From positions 1 through 64,000 of the forward strand of contig JAUVVY010000025.1 of the NCBI GenBank assembly GCA_030604405.1: a stretch of 64,000 bases of DNA, written 5' to 3'. Positions 9,859-19,919 of the stretch are shown in pieces. Positions within the stretch are counted from its first letter, which is position 1. Each line of letters opens with the position of its first letter. The DNA comes from a bacterium (lineage in GTDB: Bacteria > Armatimonadota > Zipacnadia > Zipacnadales > UBA11051). Both the position numbers and the translations under genes were made by a program. The notes below the pieces were generated by a model that did no database searches, had not been told where the DNA came from, and saw nothing but the letters and a program-made list of their open reading frames with translations.

Positions 9859-10065
9859 ATCGGCCAGGTGTACTGCCCCCCAGGAACCGGTCCAGGTGTT
9901 GTGTTAGTGTGTGGGGCACTTGGAGGCAATAGAGAGGGGCAAGGTCACTTCCTGTCTGGTCGTCTGGGCCCACTGGGAGGGTCACCGGCATGCTTGCCTC
10001 AGCAGCGACGGCTCCGGGAACGATAGTCGTGCCAGTTGCTATGAGCGACGCAAGGGTCAGAACCC
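9859..10065. other. Short spacer between convergent genes
   Basis: Convergent gene ends face each other here. No coding frame, strong hairpin with T-tract or repeat was recognised. Confidence 0.5.
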
Positions 10066-11946
10066 CTACCCGCCGGGCTGGACGGAGTTCTTCGGGGATA
10101 CAGGGGCCTGTTCGGGCTTCACTTGGACGAGGAAGAAGCCCTTGCCTGTCTTGAACAGGAAGTAGAGCATGGTGTTTTGACCGTCCGCGTCGGGCCCCAC
10201 GATGGCGCCATACAGGTTCGCGGTAACGGCCGCCTCGCCCAGGTCCTCAAACTCGGCGTCCGCCAGACGGTAGCGCCAGACGTGGGTGCCTGCGCCGAAG
10301 TAGATCCCCGTGTCGTTGACCACCCAACCGCACCGAGCGGAGACGGGAAGCTGTGCTACGGTACGCACCTCAAATGAGCTGGGATCGACGCCGTAGATAG
10401 CCGTGCTCGACAGGCCGTAGATGAAGCCGTCCGTGTGAAAGCTCAGCGAGATCGGCACTGCCTTTGCTGGCAGCGGGCCCGTGTGCACGACCTCCCCGCG
10501 CTCAATGTCGAATACGCGAAGTTCGGTCTCGGCGACGCAGTACAGCCTGCCCGCGACTACACACATCGCCACCGGGGTAGGCATGTCCACATGCTCAAGC
10601 ACCTTCTCATGCTCGGGGTCAATAATGAATATCCCGTTGCTGCCGCCGAACACGAGTCCTGAGGCCGGGTCGTAGGCCAGGCAGGCGACGCCGGAATTCT
10701 CGAAATGCTCCCGGTAGTTCTTCACTATTGCATTGGCTTCGGGATTCCAGACCGCCACCGCCCCGCCGCTGGTCCCGTAGCCGGCCGAACTGCCGATGTA
10801 GACCATGTCATCTGGGCCAAGGATCGCTGCCCGCGGACGCAAATGGCCGACGCCCACGGCGTACTTCTTTCTGAGCATCCGCGGATTGCTGTCAGGTGCC
10901 GTTCCAGGGCTCCAGGGCTTGGTTGCATCAATCTGCCAAACGGCTGCGCCAGGATACGAGAGCCCGTAAACAGTGCCGTGCCGATTGATGATTGAGTAGA
11001 GCTCCCCACTTCCCAGGTGCCCGTGGTAAGTGAGTTGCTCGGTCGCCGGGTCATAGGTGAAGATCTCCATCGGCAGGATAGTGCTGCCATAGACTACGTT
11101 GTCCGGCCCCTCGCCCAGCACGAACACACCAATGCCCGCTCCCTTAAAGCCGAACTCTCCCTCGAAAGCCTGCCCGCTGTGTGGCTCCACCAGCTTGTAG
11201 CCGCACCGCTGGTGAACCGAGTCAGTGATCTGCGCCTCGGTCAGCACCCGCCCATCTGCCAGCGGCGTCCGCCTTCTCTCCGGCATCTGCTCCTTGTTGA
11301 TCTCCATGCCTTGGCCGTCAACCAGCCTATAGCACTTGCCCGCGAGACTACCGTACGCATGTCCGTCCGCTCCCTCATAGACGTCGCCCGTGTAGGCCTT
11401 CGGACGGTCTTGTTCCCGGACAATGCCCCGCTTCTCCCCGGTGGCGGGGTTGTAAGCCACAATCTGTCCCCGGTTCACGCCGATGCCGTTGTAGATCCAG
11501 CCGTTCGTGCCGACCGCGACGTGTCGGTTGTACTTCTCCGCCGGGTCCATGCGCCCCAGGTCCGCTATTTCCCCGGTGGCCGGATCGCAAACCACCAGCT
11601 TCGCCTGCGGGTACGTGCACCCGTAGATCCTGCCGTCTTTGCCGACCGTCACTTCCCAGATGTACGTCTCTGTGTCGGTCGGCTCGCCAAGATCGATGAT
11701 ACCCCGCTCGGGGTTGGCCGGGTCCCATACGAGGAGCTTCGCTCGATCATTGCCGCCGATGGTGCCCAAGTAGATCTTGCCGTCGGGCCCGAACGTGAAG
11801 GCGTATGAAATGTGGCCGCCGCCCTCTGCAGGCGGATTGATCTGAGTGACTTGGTCCCCGAGACCTCCGGGCACAAACCACACACCGGTCGCCAACGAAA
11901 CAGCCACCAGGCTGAAAGCGCGGCGAAATAGGGCCTGGCGTGACAT
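10066..11946 (-). CDS. Secreted beta-propeller protein (NHL/SMP-30-like repeats)
   Basis: 626 residues with GGAGG before the ATG and an N-terminal export signal (residues 1-31). The body consists of repeats of the form 'G-P/T/K-D/N-G-x-I/V-Y-x-G ... V-x-D/N-P-A/E-T-G-E', for example GPDGKIYLGT, GKDGRIYGCTYPQAKLVV, GTNGWIYNGIGVNRGQIVAY and GPDDMVYIGSS. This is a large multi-bladed propeller. It is paralogous to the protein at 28327-30228: the same blade motifs and the same closing strand (FGAGTHVWRY here, TSGSHVWSY there). No catalytic motif was found. Likely a secreted binding or scaffold protein; an enzymatic role such as a lactonase or lyase-type propeller cannot be excluded. It ends convergently with the GH32-like gene. 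Confidence 0.7.
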   Translation of the reverse strand: MSRQALFRRAFSLVAVSLATGVWFVPGGLGDQVTQINPPAEGGGHISYAFTFGPDGKIYLGTIGGNDRAKLLVWDPANPERGIIDLGEPTDTETYIWEVTVGKDGRIYGCTYPQAKLVVCDPATGEIADLGRMDPAEKYNRHVAVGTNGWIYNGIGVNRGQIVAYNPATGEKRGIVREQDRPKAYTGDVYEGADGHAYGSLAGKCYRLVDGQGMEINKEQMPERRRTPLADGRVLTEAQITDSVHQRCGYKLVEPHSGQAFEGEFGFKGAGIGVFVLGEGPDNVVYGSTILPMEIFTYDPATEQLTYHGHLGSGELYSIINRHGTVYGLSYPGAAVWQIDATKPWSPGTAPDSNPRMLRKKYAVGVGHLRPRAAILGPDDMVYIGSSAGYGTSGGAVAVWNPEANAIVKNYREHFENSGVACLAYDPASGLVFGGSNGIFIIDPEHEKVLEHVDMPTPVAMCVVAGRLYCVAETELRVFDIERGEVVHTGPLPAKAVPISLSFHTDGFIYGLSSTAIYGVDPSSFEVRTVAQLPVSARCGWVVNDTGIYFGAGTHVWRYRLADAEFEDLGEAAVTANLYGAIVGPDADGQNTMLYFLFKTGKGFFLVQVKPEQAPVSPKNSVQPGG

Positions 11947-12057
11947 GGGTTACGTCCTCCAGTGCTACGCGCTCTCGTCATTCCCTGCAGGACTCTGCAA
12001 CTGCTCTTTGAGGCGGCGAGACGCACCGGCGAGAGCAGCCTGTCCACCAGATGGTAA

Positions 12058-12291
12058 TTGCAGCCCTTACCCGATATCGCCATAGACATGGCCATGATCG
12101 GCGCCGGCCACGATCTGCATAGTGCCGTCTCCCTTGCGGGCGGCCAGAGTGACGGTGGTTACATTACCGCCGGTCTTGAAGGTGCTTGTGATATTGCCCT
12201 CGGCGTCAACGACCCGGACCATTCCGCCCTCGGTGCCGACGACGATCTCCGGTCTGCCGTCGCGGCTGTATTCTGGTAGGCGACAGTTCAC
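12058..12291 (-). pseudogene. Detached FG-GAP repeat tail (copy of the end of the 15516-19784 gene)
   Basis: The minus-strand reading contains DGRPEIVVGTEGGMVRVVDA, followed by FKTGGNVTTVTLA and GDGTMQIVAGADHGHVYGDI, then stop. Base by base, 12052-12250 is about 90 percent like 15507-15705, the last 65 or so codons of the intact heparinase/FG-GAP gene. There is no start signal or export sequence, and the homology breaks off into unrelated sequence near 12255, inside the end of the next gene. It is a solitary C-terminal module, left by duplication or recombination. Confidence 0.7.
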
Positions 12292-15200
12292 GGCCCTGCT
12301 GCCTCTACCGCTATCTCTACCTCCACAGGCCCGTCGAGGAGGACCGGGAAGAGCAAGTCCTGATCGCGGACGGTGACTTGTCTCGACTCATCGCCAATGG
12401 TGAGCCGGTAGGGCCGGCCCTGTTCGATGGGGAACTGGCCGTTCGTAACCCGAATTCGCGCTTCGCCGTCGCCGTTCAGCGCCATTTGAATGGCCTCGGC
12501 GCCATAGCCACGCATGACGACATTAACCGGCACCGCAGACTCGACGGTGACCGGGACCTTCACGACGACGGCCGCCTGATCCGGCTCAAGCCTGACGTCG
12601 GTGCGAACGGAGCTGCCATCCACGGTGGTCGTGAAGTTGCTGCGAGTCAGCGCGCCGCGGGCATCGTAGAGGCGGACGATATGCTGCGAGCGGTCGCCGT
12701 GCCATCCGTAGATACCGGACTTCTTCGTCACGATGCGCTCCTTGCCGCTGACCGTGCCGGCGTGAATGGCCTCGCAGGTGATCGGGTACATGTGCTCCAC
12801 GAGGGTCTTGCGGGTGGCGCGGGGGTTTCCGTACCAGAAATACAGCGCGCCGTAGTCCAGCTTACTGAGCATGTCACGGCGGCAGTCGCGCTCGTTCTGA
12901 ATGGCGCGAGGGTTGCCCAGAGGCGTCACTGAGCGCCCGAGGTGCAGCGCACCGATGGACGCGGCCTCGTTGCCGGCGGTCTCGCAACTCGTGATAGTGT
13001 CCTCCTCCCAGTACGATCGCGAGCCCGGTTGGCCGTTCGAGACCAGCGTCCCACCCACGTCACTGATTATGCGCGCCACCTTCTTCAGAACCGGCAGCGC
13101 CACGTACGGTACGCAGATTTTCTTGCGGGTGACGAGCTTGGTCTCCGGATCAATCGTCACCGAATGGCCGTCCCAGCCATCGTAGCTGTAGCCGCCGCGC
13201 ACGTAGCCGGAGATATAGCCATCAGCCCACATGCCGGTCGCGCCGATGTCGTTCACCATCCGCTCCATCGCCTCGATCATCGCCTTGCCAAAGCTGTTCG
13301 TCATGGTCGGGTAGAAGATCCACCACCGCCACCCCGCCTCGACGCGTTCCTTGGAGAAGTACTTGCCGTAGTAGTCGAGTGTGTTGGGGCCGTAGTGGAT
13401 TTGTCGGCCGTTTTCGTCAAGGGCCCGGCTGTCAGCGAAACGCTCGTCGGGGTTGTTGCAGGCATACAGGGCGTGAGCGACGTGGAACCCGACCGTGAGG
13501 TCGGGGTACAGGGCCTTTGTCTGGGCGAAGGTCTCCGTCAATGCGGCGCACTCCTGCGGGTACTCGACGAATTCGAAGCCCTCCAGCGAAACGGCCGGAT
13601 CGTCCGGCGGCCTGCCCAAGCAGCCGATGCTGCTGTAGCTGAGGTTCATGAGTTCCACCTGTTGCTTCGAGGGCGGGGTCCTCCGGTTGACGAAACTGAA
13701 GGCGCCCTCGACGCGGCGGTTGAGGCCTTCGTCTCTGCGGACCTGGCTGATGAAGTCGTAGTAGTCGGTCGTGGCCGTGGGGTAGATGGCCCACTCGATT
13801 GTGTAGGATGCGTCCTTGTCCAGGCCGAAATGCTCTGTACGGATTTCTCCTATCCCGTTCGCCCAGGCATTTTCCTGCTGAAGCTGATACAGGTCGTCCA
13901 GGGCGACGAGACCCACGCCGCTCTGCGCCATCTTGACGAAGATCGTGGGGTTGGACATGCGCGTGGCCTCGGCGTCGGCGCCTTGCACGTTGATGTAGTT
14001 GCTGAGGATGATCCCGATGACATCGTCGCCGAGGTTCGAGATTTCATCCTTGACGAGGATCCGCGTGCGTTCGCGCTGGATCAGACGGGATATCTTGTAG
14101 TGCTTGCCTGTGGCTTCCACGCGACAGGTTCGGGCGTCGCCATCCTGTGTGCTGACTTGCCAGGTCGGCTCCCCCTTCCGGTCCGGCTGGCCGGCGACGA
14201 GCCGGTTCTCCCCGCCGTGTGGATAGGAGTAGCTGGACTCAATGCGGTAAGTCTCGCCCTCGATTGTGATCTCGAAGCCGCCACCGGGTGCCAGTTTGAG
14301 TTCGTATGGTGGTGGTTCGACCTCAGGCGGCAGAGGTGGGACGACGCTTTCTGCGGGGGCCGGCGGCGCGGCCGGTGGGTCGAAGGGATACTGGAACTTG
14401 ACGCTGTCCTGGACGATGATGCGCTCTGGGTCGCGAAGTGCCGCGCGAAGCTCATACGTGCCTGGCTTCAGACCGTTCAGCGGGAACTCGTGCTCGAAGT
14501 CGTGACGGGCGCTGTCGGGGTCAATCCGCACCTCGAGGCCCTGCTCCTCTGAGTCCGCAGAGAGCAAATCGCAGCACATCCAGGCCTCTTCCGGCAACGG
14601 CTGCACCCAGCGGAAGTTGACGGACAGGACGGCTTTGTCCTCATCGGGATAGTAGAACGGCTCAAGCATGAAACGCCCGAGCTTGGTGGTATCAAAGGGC
14701 TCGAGCCCCTTCTCTTCGGCGTCCAGGCTGTAGCAGTCAATGATCTCCCGCTCACTCAACACGCGATTGTGCACGCGGACACTGTCTATCAAACCGGGGA
14801 AGAAGGCGGTCTTGCGGAGGTTGATGTCTCCTGCCCCGGGGTCGCCGACGATGCAGCCCATGAAGAAATTCTTGCCGTGCTTGATCTGCTCGAATCGCGA
14901 CTCCTTGCTGCGCACTTCGGCACCGTTGACGTATATGCGCATGGTCGTCCCGTCGAAGGTAGCGGCGACGTGCATCCACTGCCCGAGCTTGGTGGGCACG
15001 GAGACGTTGTTCCCGCCACTGGAGATGTAGAAGTAGGCGCTTCCGTAATAGCTGATCGCGTAGCTCTCGAAGAACTTGCCCACGATACCCGGCTCACCCC
15101 GATTGGCGGCGGTAGGCTGAAAGAACGCCTGAAGGGTGATGGGCCCGGTGATGTCCAGGCTGGGATCCGTGCCGCAGTCCACATAGTCATCCACGCCGTC

Positions 15201-15401
15201 GAACTTCAGGGCGTACCCGCTGCCGCACTTGACCCACGTCGCACCGTGGATGCTGCCGTGGTTGCTATTGCCACTGCGGTCGTGCAGGACATCGCCGCTG
15301 CCTTCGTCGAAGTCCCAGTGGGCCACGAGGCCCACGTCCGCCCCCAAAGCCGCCGCACTGATGAGTGCGAGCAGCGCTGCCGAAAGCACCATACTCGTCA
15401 T
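12288..15401 (-). CDS. Secreted LamG-domain protein with C-terminal TIM-barrel hydrolase-like region
   Basis: 1037 residues, GAGGAG ribosome binding site, signal peptide 1-20 (MTSMVLSAALLALISAAALG). Residues about 22-230 are a clear LamG/concanavalin-like domain: LVAHWDFDEGSGDVLHDRSG at the start, ALKFDGVDDYVDCG, WMHVAATFDGTTMRIYVNG, and FPGLIDSVRVHNRVLSERE at the end. A beta-rich middle and a Pro-rich linker (about 340-360) follow. Then comes a barrel-like region (about 590-880) with LTVGFHVAHALYACNN, IGATGMWADGYISG and GALYFWYGNPRATRK, whose acidic residues (the D of WADG, E of SCETAGNEA) could be catalytic. A small beta domain closes the chain. Probably an extracellular glycoside hydrolase; the family is not assigned. 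It follows the 15516-19784 gene on the same strand. Confidence 0.65.
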   Translation of the reverse strand: MTSMVLSAALLALISAAALGADVGLVAHWDFDEGSGDVLHDRSGNSNHGSIHGATWVKCGSGYALKFDGVDDYVDCGTDPSLDITGPITLQAFFQPTAANRGEPGIVGKFFESYAISYYGSAYFYISSGGNNVSVPTKLGQWMHVAATFDGTTMRIYVNGAEVRSKESRFEQIKHGKNFFMGCIVGDPGAGDINLRKTAFFPGLIDSVRVHNRVLSEREIIDCYSLDAEEKGLEPFDTTKLGRFMLEPFYYPDEDKAVLSVNFRWVQPLPEEAWMCCDLLSADSEEQGLEVRIDPDSARHDFEHEFPLNGLKPGTYELRAALRDPERIIVQDSVKFQYPFDPPAAPPAPAESVVPPLPPEVEPPPYELKLAPGGGFEITIEGETYRIESSYSYPHGGENRLVAGQPDRKGEPTWQVSTQDGDARTCRVEATGKHYKISRLIQRERTRILVKDEISNLGDDVIGIILSNYINVQGADAEATRMSNPTIFVKMAQSGVGLVALDDLYQLQQENAWANGIGEIRTEHFGLDKDASYTIEWAIYPTATTDYYDFISQVRRDEGLNRRVEGAFSFVNRRTPPSKQQVELMNLSYSSIGCLGRPPDDPAVSLEGFEFVEYPQECAALTETFAQTKALYPDLTVGFHVAHALYACNNPDERFADSRALDENGRQIHYGPNTLDYYGKYFSKERVEAGWRWWIFYPTMTNSFGKAMIEAMERMVNDIGATGMWADGYISGYVRGGYSYDGWDGHSVTIDPETKLVTRKKICVPYVALPVLKKVARIISDVGGTLVSNGQPGSRSYWEEDTITSCETAGNEAASIGALHLGRSVTPLGNPRAIQNERDCRRDMLSKLDYGALYFWYGNPRATRKTLVEHMYPITCEAIHAGTVSGKERIVTKKSGIYGWHGDRSQHIVRLYDARGALTRSNFTTTVDGSSVRTDVRLEPDQAAVVVKVPVTVESAVPVNVVMRGYGAEAIQMALNGDGEARIRVTNGQFPIEQGRPYRLTIGDESRQVTVRDQDLLFPVLLDGPVEVEIAVEAAGP

Positions 15402-15515
15402 AGCGAGTCTCCTCGGCGCTCAATCTCTGTCCAGTGCCTGTCATTTTGGGAACACCGTGTCGAGATGAAGCTCACTATGGCTCTCCTGCCGCACGCCAAA
15501 TGGTGATTGCAACCC

Positions 15516-18500
15516 TTACCTGATATCGCCATAGACATGGCCATCATCGGCGCCGGCCACGATCTGCATAGTGCCGTCTCCGTTGCGGTCGGCCAGAGCT
15601 AGCGCAGTTACATTATCGCCGGTCTTGAAGGTGCTGGTGATATTGCCCTCGGCGTCAAGGACCCGGACCATGCCGCCCTCGGTGCCAACGATGATCTCTG
15701 GCCTGCCGTCGCCGTCAATGTCGCCGACTGCCAGGTCAAGTATGGCCTCGCCGACATTGCAGTTCCACAGGATGTTGCCGTGCACATCGGTGACCAGGAC
15801 GCAGAAATTCTTGGAGGCGGCGATAAGCTCAAGGTTGCCATCGCCGGTCAGGTCCGCCATTGCCAGCCCGGTTATCTCGACGCCTACGGATTTTGACCAC
15901 TGCGGCTCGCCGCCCAGCTTGTCCAGATGCAGCCCGCCAACTCGCGAGCCGGCAACGATCTCGACGACACCATCACCATCCATATCACCGGCCGCCACGC
16001 ACATCGCCCCGCCATGATAGCCGGTGTTGATCTTCTGCAGGAACTCGCCATGTTGGTCGAAGACGTTTGCCCAGTCGTAGGTAGTCCCGATTAGAGACCC
16101 CAGGCTACCATCGCCCATGTCAATGAAGGCGATGGAGGTGGGCTGGTGATACTTGTTATTGGCCGTCCAGACGAGGCTACCCTCATGGTCGTAGGCGTAG
16201 GCAAACCAGTTGCTGCAGCCGATCACGATCTCGCCGTCACCGTCACCATCAATGTCGGCGCAGCCGACAACCTTCACCTCTCCCGATCGCGGCTCGATAT
16301 CCGGCGTGTAGCCGTTTGCAGGCGTGTCCACGGACCACAGCTCGTTGCCTTGATGGTCGAAGCAGTAGAGTCTGTGATCCGCGCCGCCGACGACGACTTC
16401 GCCGCGCCCGTCACCGTCGAGGTCATAAGCATCCACACACAAGGCCTCGGTATCCAGCGTCTTCTCCCAGACGACTTGGCCATCGCCGTTGATGCACTTG
16501 ACCGAATCCGCCGCCACGCAGATGACCTCAGTGCTGCCGTCGCCGTCAACGTCCGTGGTGGCGAGGGCGTTGGTGCTGAAAGGCACGCGGAACTCGCGGT
16601 GCACGGGAGCCGCCGGCTCGGGGAATATGCGCATCTCACAGACAGCGGTGCGCCCCTGTTCGAACTCGGTTATGAAGACCCTGATGCGGGTGGTCTTGAC
16701 AGGCTCGAACCTGTAGGTCCAGTTGGCGCCACTTTCGTCTCTTTGAATCTGTGCTTCGATGGGATACCAGTCCTTGCCGTCCCAGGCCTGCAACTGTTGA
16801 CCGTCAATAGTCGGCCCATGGTTGGCATCAGCGTAGTCTATCTGGAAGCAGCCTGCGATCACCGGCCCGGTCCACTCCATGCCCATGTCCTTGGGCAGGT
16901 CGCGTGCCCAGGCATGCGTGCTATAGACGCCGGCCCAGGTGTTGGGATTGCCGTCCACTGCATCACGGGCCCGGGTTCTGCGCTGGCCTTCGGTCCAGCA
17001 CTTCGCTGTGCCGATCTTGGTCAGGTTCTCTACCTCTTCCCCCTTGTCATTAACATAGACCGTTCGGGTTTCAATCCTGCTGTTGTCCACCTCCCAGGCG
17101 GCCTGCAGTTGCTTAGTTTCGTCCGTACCGGCACCGAGGGCCGCCAGCTTCTGCTCATGCTTCCTGGCGAGCATGGTGTACTGGTGCCGGGCGCCGATAT
17201 TCAGTTCCGTAGCAGCAGGCCTGAACCTCAGCGTGTGCCTGCCCGCTGGCACTGTAAACCTCATGGTGTCGGGGCCGGCCTGTGCCGGCTCCACCTCAAC
17301 CCGCGCACCGTCAAGTCTGACGTAGCCCTTGGTGCCCAGCGTGATCTCGGTATCCTCTTTCACCTCGATCGTTCCCGTTGCCGTGCGGTCAATATCTACA
17401 CTGATGTTGACCGGGCTAGATGCCGCCAACCAGATCTGACCGTCAGCCGCGAGGGTCTTTGCCGCAGTCAGTGCGAAGTAGTCCTGCTGCAGATAGAAGA
17501 CCGCGGCGTCAATTTGGATGTGCGGCAGAAGCTGGCATTGGCCGGCTCCCGCCAGCGCGTAGCCATGCGGCGATGTTATCATCACCGCGTTCTCGGACGC
17601 CGGCACAATCTGATACGGCCAGTCCTCTTCGCCCGGGGCGTACAACAGATTCATCAGGTACAGCTTGTCGCCCGCTGCCATCTGCGCACCCTTGCTTTCG
17701 ATTATCGAATGGCGGTAGGAGATATGCGGTGTGGTATTAGTAATCTTAAGCTGCGCCTGGGACGCGCTGACCAGATTGAAGGCCTGGCTACGGTAACTCG
17801 CACGCACGCGATCCTTGCCGAGCTCTGGCTTGTCATCCGATAGCGTGCGGAATACCGCGCGGATACCGTAGTCACCGGGCTTCAGCGCCTCGACCTCGTC
17901 AATGACAAGGAAGTACTTGTCCTTGTTCCACACGATATTGCGACGCCAGTTGGCACCGTTGTAGTTGTTCAGATAAGTCCGGGTCATGCCGATATTATCG
18001 AAATCGGACATGGCTGCGAGGCCGGCCAGGTGGGGAACAAGCTCGAACATGCCGTCGCGCAGAACGATCAGTGTGTTGTGCTCGACGGTCTGCGGGACAA
18101 AATAGCCGCTGTCGAAAAGACAATAGCGATTGTTGTCAGTGTACTCGATTATGGCATTGGCGTCGGGATGGCCGTGGAAGCCCCACGATTGGCCCCCGAT
18201 GATCAAGTACTGGTCCTCGCTGTTCATGCTGGTGCGGAATGTGATCTTGTCAAAGCATTGGTCGCGCGGCGGCGGGGGGATGGCGTCCAGGAACTCCTTC
18301 CAGCCGGGCCGCCAGGCATCCAGCACCTCAGTGCGATGCTCGTACACCCAGTCGGGCAGTGGTATCACATGCACGCCCATCGCCGCATCGGACTTCTCAG
18401 GTTTTATTTCGTCCTGCAAATAGGTATTGTGGAAGAAGTTTCCGCTGCGGCTGTTGGCTCCGGAGGAGTTTTGCTCGGCGTATAGATAACTCCCGTCTCT

Positions 18501-19784
18501 GAGTTTCCAGCCCGCGACTCTGAGCAGGTCCGGCCACTCGTACGGCTTACCCATGCCGCTGGTGTCGCCAAAGCCGGCTATGCCGCCCAGGTTGTTAATG
18601 ATAGCGGCGGCGTAGTCGGCCATCTTGCGGCCGGTGCCGTTGTCCCAGTATTCGTCATAGCCGTATGACAGCACATAATACAGCGTGTCATAATTCGTTA
18701 TGCCGCCATAGCCTGCGCAGTCCTCCAGGGAGCGCCAGAATCTGGCCTGGCTCTGGGAGCGCACGTGCGCCCAGGTGTAGAGGCCGCCGAGGTCCAGATC
18801 GTAGTAGTTCTTCCAGTACCGCGCCATGTCGCAGGTCGTGCGGGCATCCCAATCGTTGCCCAAAGGCGCGTGGGTAGCCTCGGCCTGCTTGCCGAAGCGC
18901 CCGAAGCGGTGGGTCAATTCCCACATGAACTCGCTGATCTCAGCGCGCTCCTGCTCGCTGAACTGTGACGCCTCCTCGATGGCGTCCCAGATATTGAAAA
19001 GATAAACCGTCGTCCGCAGGTCATGAACCTCGCCCAACTCCCGCACCGTCTCGCGAAACAAAGGCAGAATGCCTTTGAATATCTCCAGTTCATCGGGATT
19101 GCCGAAGCAGTAGTAGTTGCTGCCGGCCTTGCATAGCAGTTCGCCGCAGGCGCGGAAGTTCTTATCCCTGGCAGCGTCTATGCGGCCCTGTACGGCATCG
19201 GGTGTTGGTTTGTAGGCCAGATTTCCGTCAGGTAGCACCACTCTCACAGTGTGCGGGTAGGAGATATTACCTTGCTGCGGGAGACTGGAGATGAAATCGT
19301 CCACGGCCTTGCTCAGCGAGTGCACATCCGCCCCGCCAATGCAGACAAAGCTGGTGCCCCTACCCACGGGGTCATGCACAGTGCGGATTGTGTAACCGCC
19401 TTTGCCCGGCCATTTGGCGTCCAGATTGACGTGATACTGGTCGTAAAGGCGTTCGATTAAGGGATTGCTCGCAAAATAGCCGAGCAGAATCGCGTTCGAG
19501 CTGTTGAGCAGATCAGCGGAGACCTCCGAGGCGGCTTTCACGGGCACGTCCGCCCCAGACACCTTCCTTATCGCCGCCGCCACTGTGCTGCCAAGCTGGG
19601 CGTACTCGTCGCCGTCGGGCACAACGATAAGGCAGTCCGAAGCACCGTCCTGTGCTATCGGAACTTCAGTGTAGAAGGCCTTCAGCGGCGGCATCGGTGG
19701 TATATCCACAGCTAACACGCTCCCCGTAATACCCAGCAGTAATGCAACGGTCACAAACCAATACGGCCATCCGTACTTACGCAC
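15516..19784 (-). CDS. Multidomain secreted heparinase II/III-like lyase with F5/8-type and FG-GAP domains
   Basis: 1422 residues, GTG start with GGGAGGTG upstream, signal peptide 1-25. Order of parts: an N-terminal alpha/beta domain (40-180) like those before glucuronidases and heparinases; an alpha-toroid region (about 200-510); a beta-sheet core near 530-590 with SWGFHGHPDANAIIEY and VEHNTLIVLRDG, the H and N positions typical of heparinase II/III; a beta-sandwich to about 860; and an F5/8-like (discoidin) domain at about 920-1060 with AKCWTEGQ, QLQAWDGKDWYPIEAQ and TRIRVFITEFEQGRTAV. Finally about seven FG-GAP blades (DVDGDGSTEVICVAAD, DIDGDGDGEIVIG, DGDGVVEIVAGS), each with a Ca-binding D-x-D-G-D-G loop. 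Probably an exported lyase held to polysaccharide or a surface partner by the C-terminal modules. Confidence 0.8.
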   Translation of the reverse strand: MRKYGWPYWFVTVALLLGITGSVLAVDIPPMPPLKAFYTEVPIAQDGASDCLIVVPDGDEYAQLGSTVAAAIRKVSGADVPVKAASEVSADLLNSSNAILLGYFASNPLIERLYDQYHVNLDAKWPGKGGYTIRTVHDPVGRGTSFVCIGGADVHSLSKAVDDFISSLPQQGNISYPHTVRVVLPDGNLAYKPTPDAVQGRIDAARDKNFRACGELLCKAGSNYYCFGNPDELEIFKGILPLFRETVRELGEVHDLRTTVYLFNIWDAIEEASQFSEQERAEISEFMWELTHRFGRFGKQAEATHAPLGNDWDARTTCDMARYWKNYYDLDLGGLYTWAHVRSQSQARFWRSLEDCAGYGGITNYDTLYYVLSYGYDEYWDNGTGRKMADYAAAIINNLGGIAGFGDTSGMGKPYEWPDLLRVAGWKLRDGSYLYAEQNSSGANSRSGNFFHNTYLQDEIKPEKSDAAMGVHVIPLPDWVYEHRTEVLDAWRPGWKEFLDAIPPPPRDQCFDKITFRTSMNSEDQYLIIGGQSWGFHGHPDANAIIEYTDNNRYCLFDSGYFVPQTVEHNTLIVLRDGMFELVPHLAGLAAMSDFDNIGMTRTYLNNYNGANWRRNIVWNKDKYFLVIDEVEALKPGDYGIRAVFRTLSDDKPELGKDRVRASYRSQAFNLVSASQAQLKITNTTPHISYRHSIIESKGAQMAAGDKLYLMNLLYAPGEEDWPYQIVPASENAVMITSPHGYALAGAGQCQLLPHIQIDAAVFYLQQDYFALTAAKTLAADGQIWLAASSPVNISVDIDRTATGTIEVKEDTEITLGTKGYVRLDGARVEVEPAQAGPDTMRFTVPAGRHTLRFRPAATELNIGARHQYTMLARKHEQKLAALGAGTDETKQLQAAWEVDNSRIETRTVYVNDKGEEVENLTKIGTAKCWTEGQRRTRARDAVDGNPNTWAGVYSTHAWARDLPKDMGMEWTGPVIAGCFQIDYADANHGPTIDGQQLQAWDGKDWYPIEAQIQRDESGANWTYRFEPVKTTRIRVFITEFEQGRTAVCEMRIFPEPAAPVHREFRVPFSTNALATTDVDGDGSTEVICVAADSVKCINGDGQVVWEKTLDTEALCVDAYDLDGDGRGEVVVGGADHRLYCFDHQGNELWSVDTPANGYTPDIEPRSGEVKVVGCADIDGDGDGEIVIGCSNWFAYAYDHEGSLVWTANNKYHQPTSIAFIDMGDGSLGSLIGTTYDWANVFDQHGEFLQKINTGYHGGAMCVAAGDMDGDGVVEIVAGSRVGGLHLDKLGGEPQWSKSVGVEITGLAMADLTGDGNLELIAASKNFCVLVTDVHGNILWNCNVGEAILDLAVGDIDGDGRPEIIVGTEGGMVRVLDAEGNITSTFKTGDNVTALALADRNGDGTMQIVAGADDGHVYGDIR

Positions 19785-19919
19785 GAGCCGGCACCTCCCT
19801 GGAGCAAAACGATAACGCCATTGATTGGCGATATTATCATGTAATAGCTGGCTGGTTTTGCGCCAGGCCTCGTCACTGTTGGCTTCGAACTGCGCGGACC
19901 AACGGCCTGTGCCTGCACG

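Noticed and set aside
12942-14552. Long plus-strand open frame (536 codons) opposite the LamG/TIM-barrel gene
   Set aside because: It is the antisense of a gene with strong domain evidence; GC-rich codon bias keeps the opposite frame open and no family motif was seen.
16146-17843. Long plus-strand open frame (565 codons) opposite the heparinase/FG-GAP gene
   Set aside because: The minus strand carries signal peptide, heparinase, F5/8 and FG-GAP motifs; the plus frame has none and lacks a ribosome binding site.
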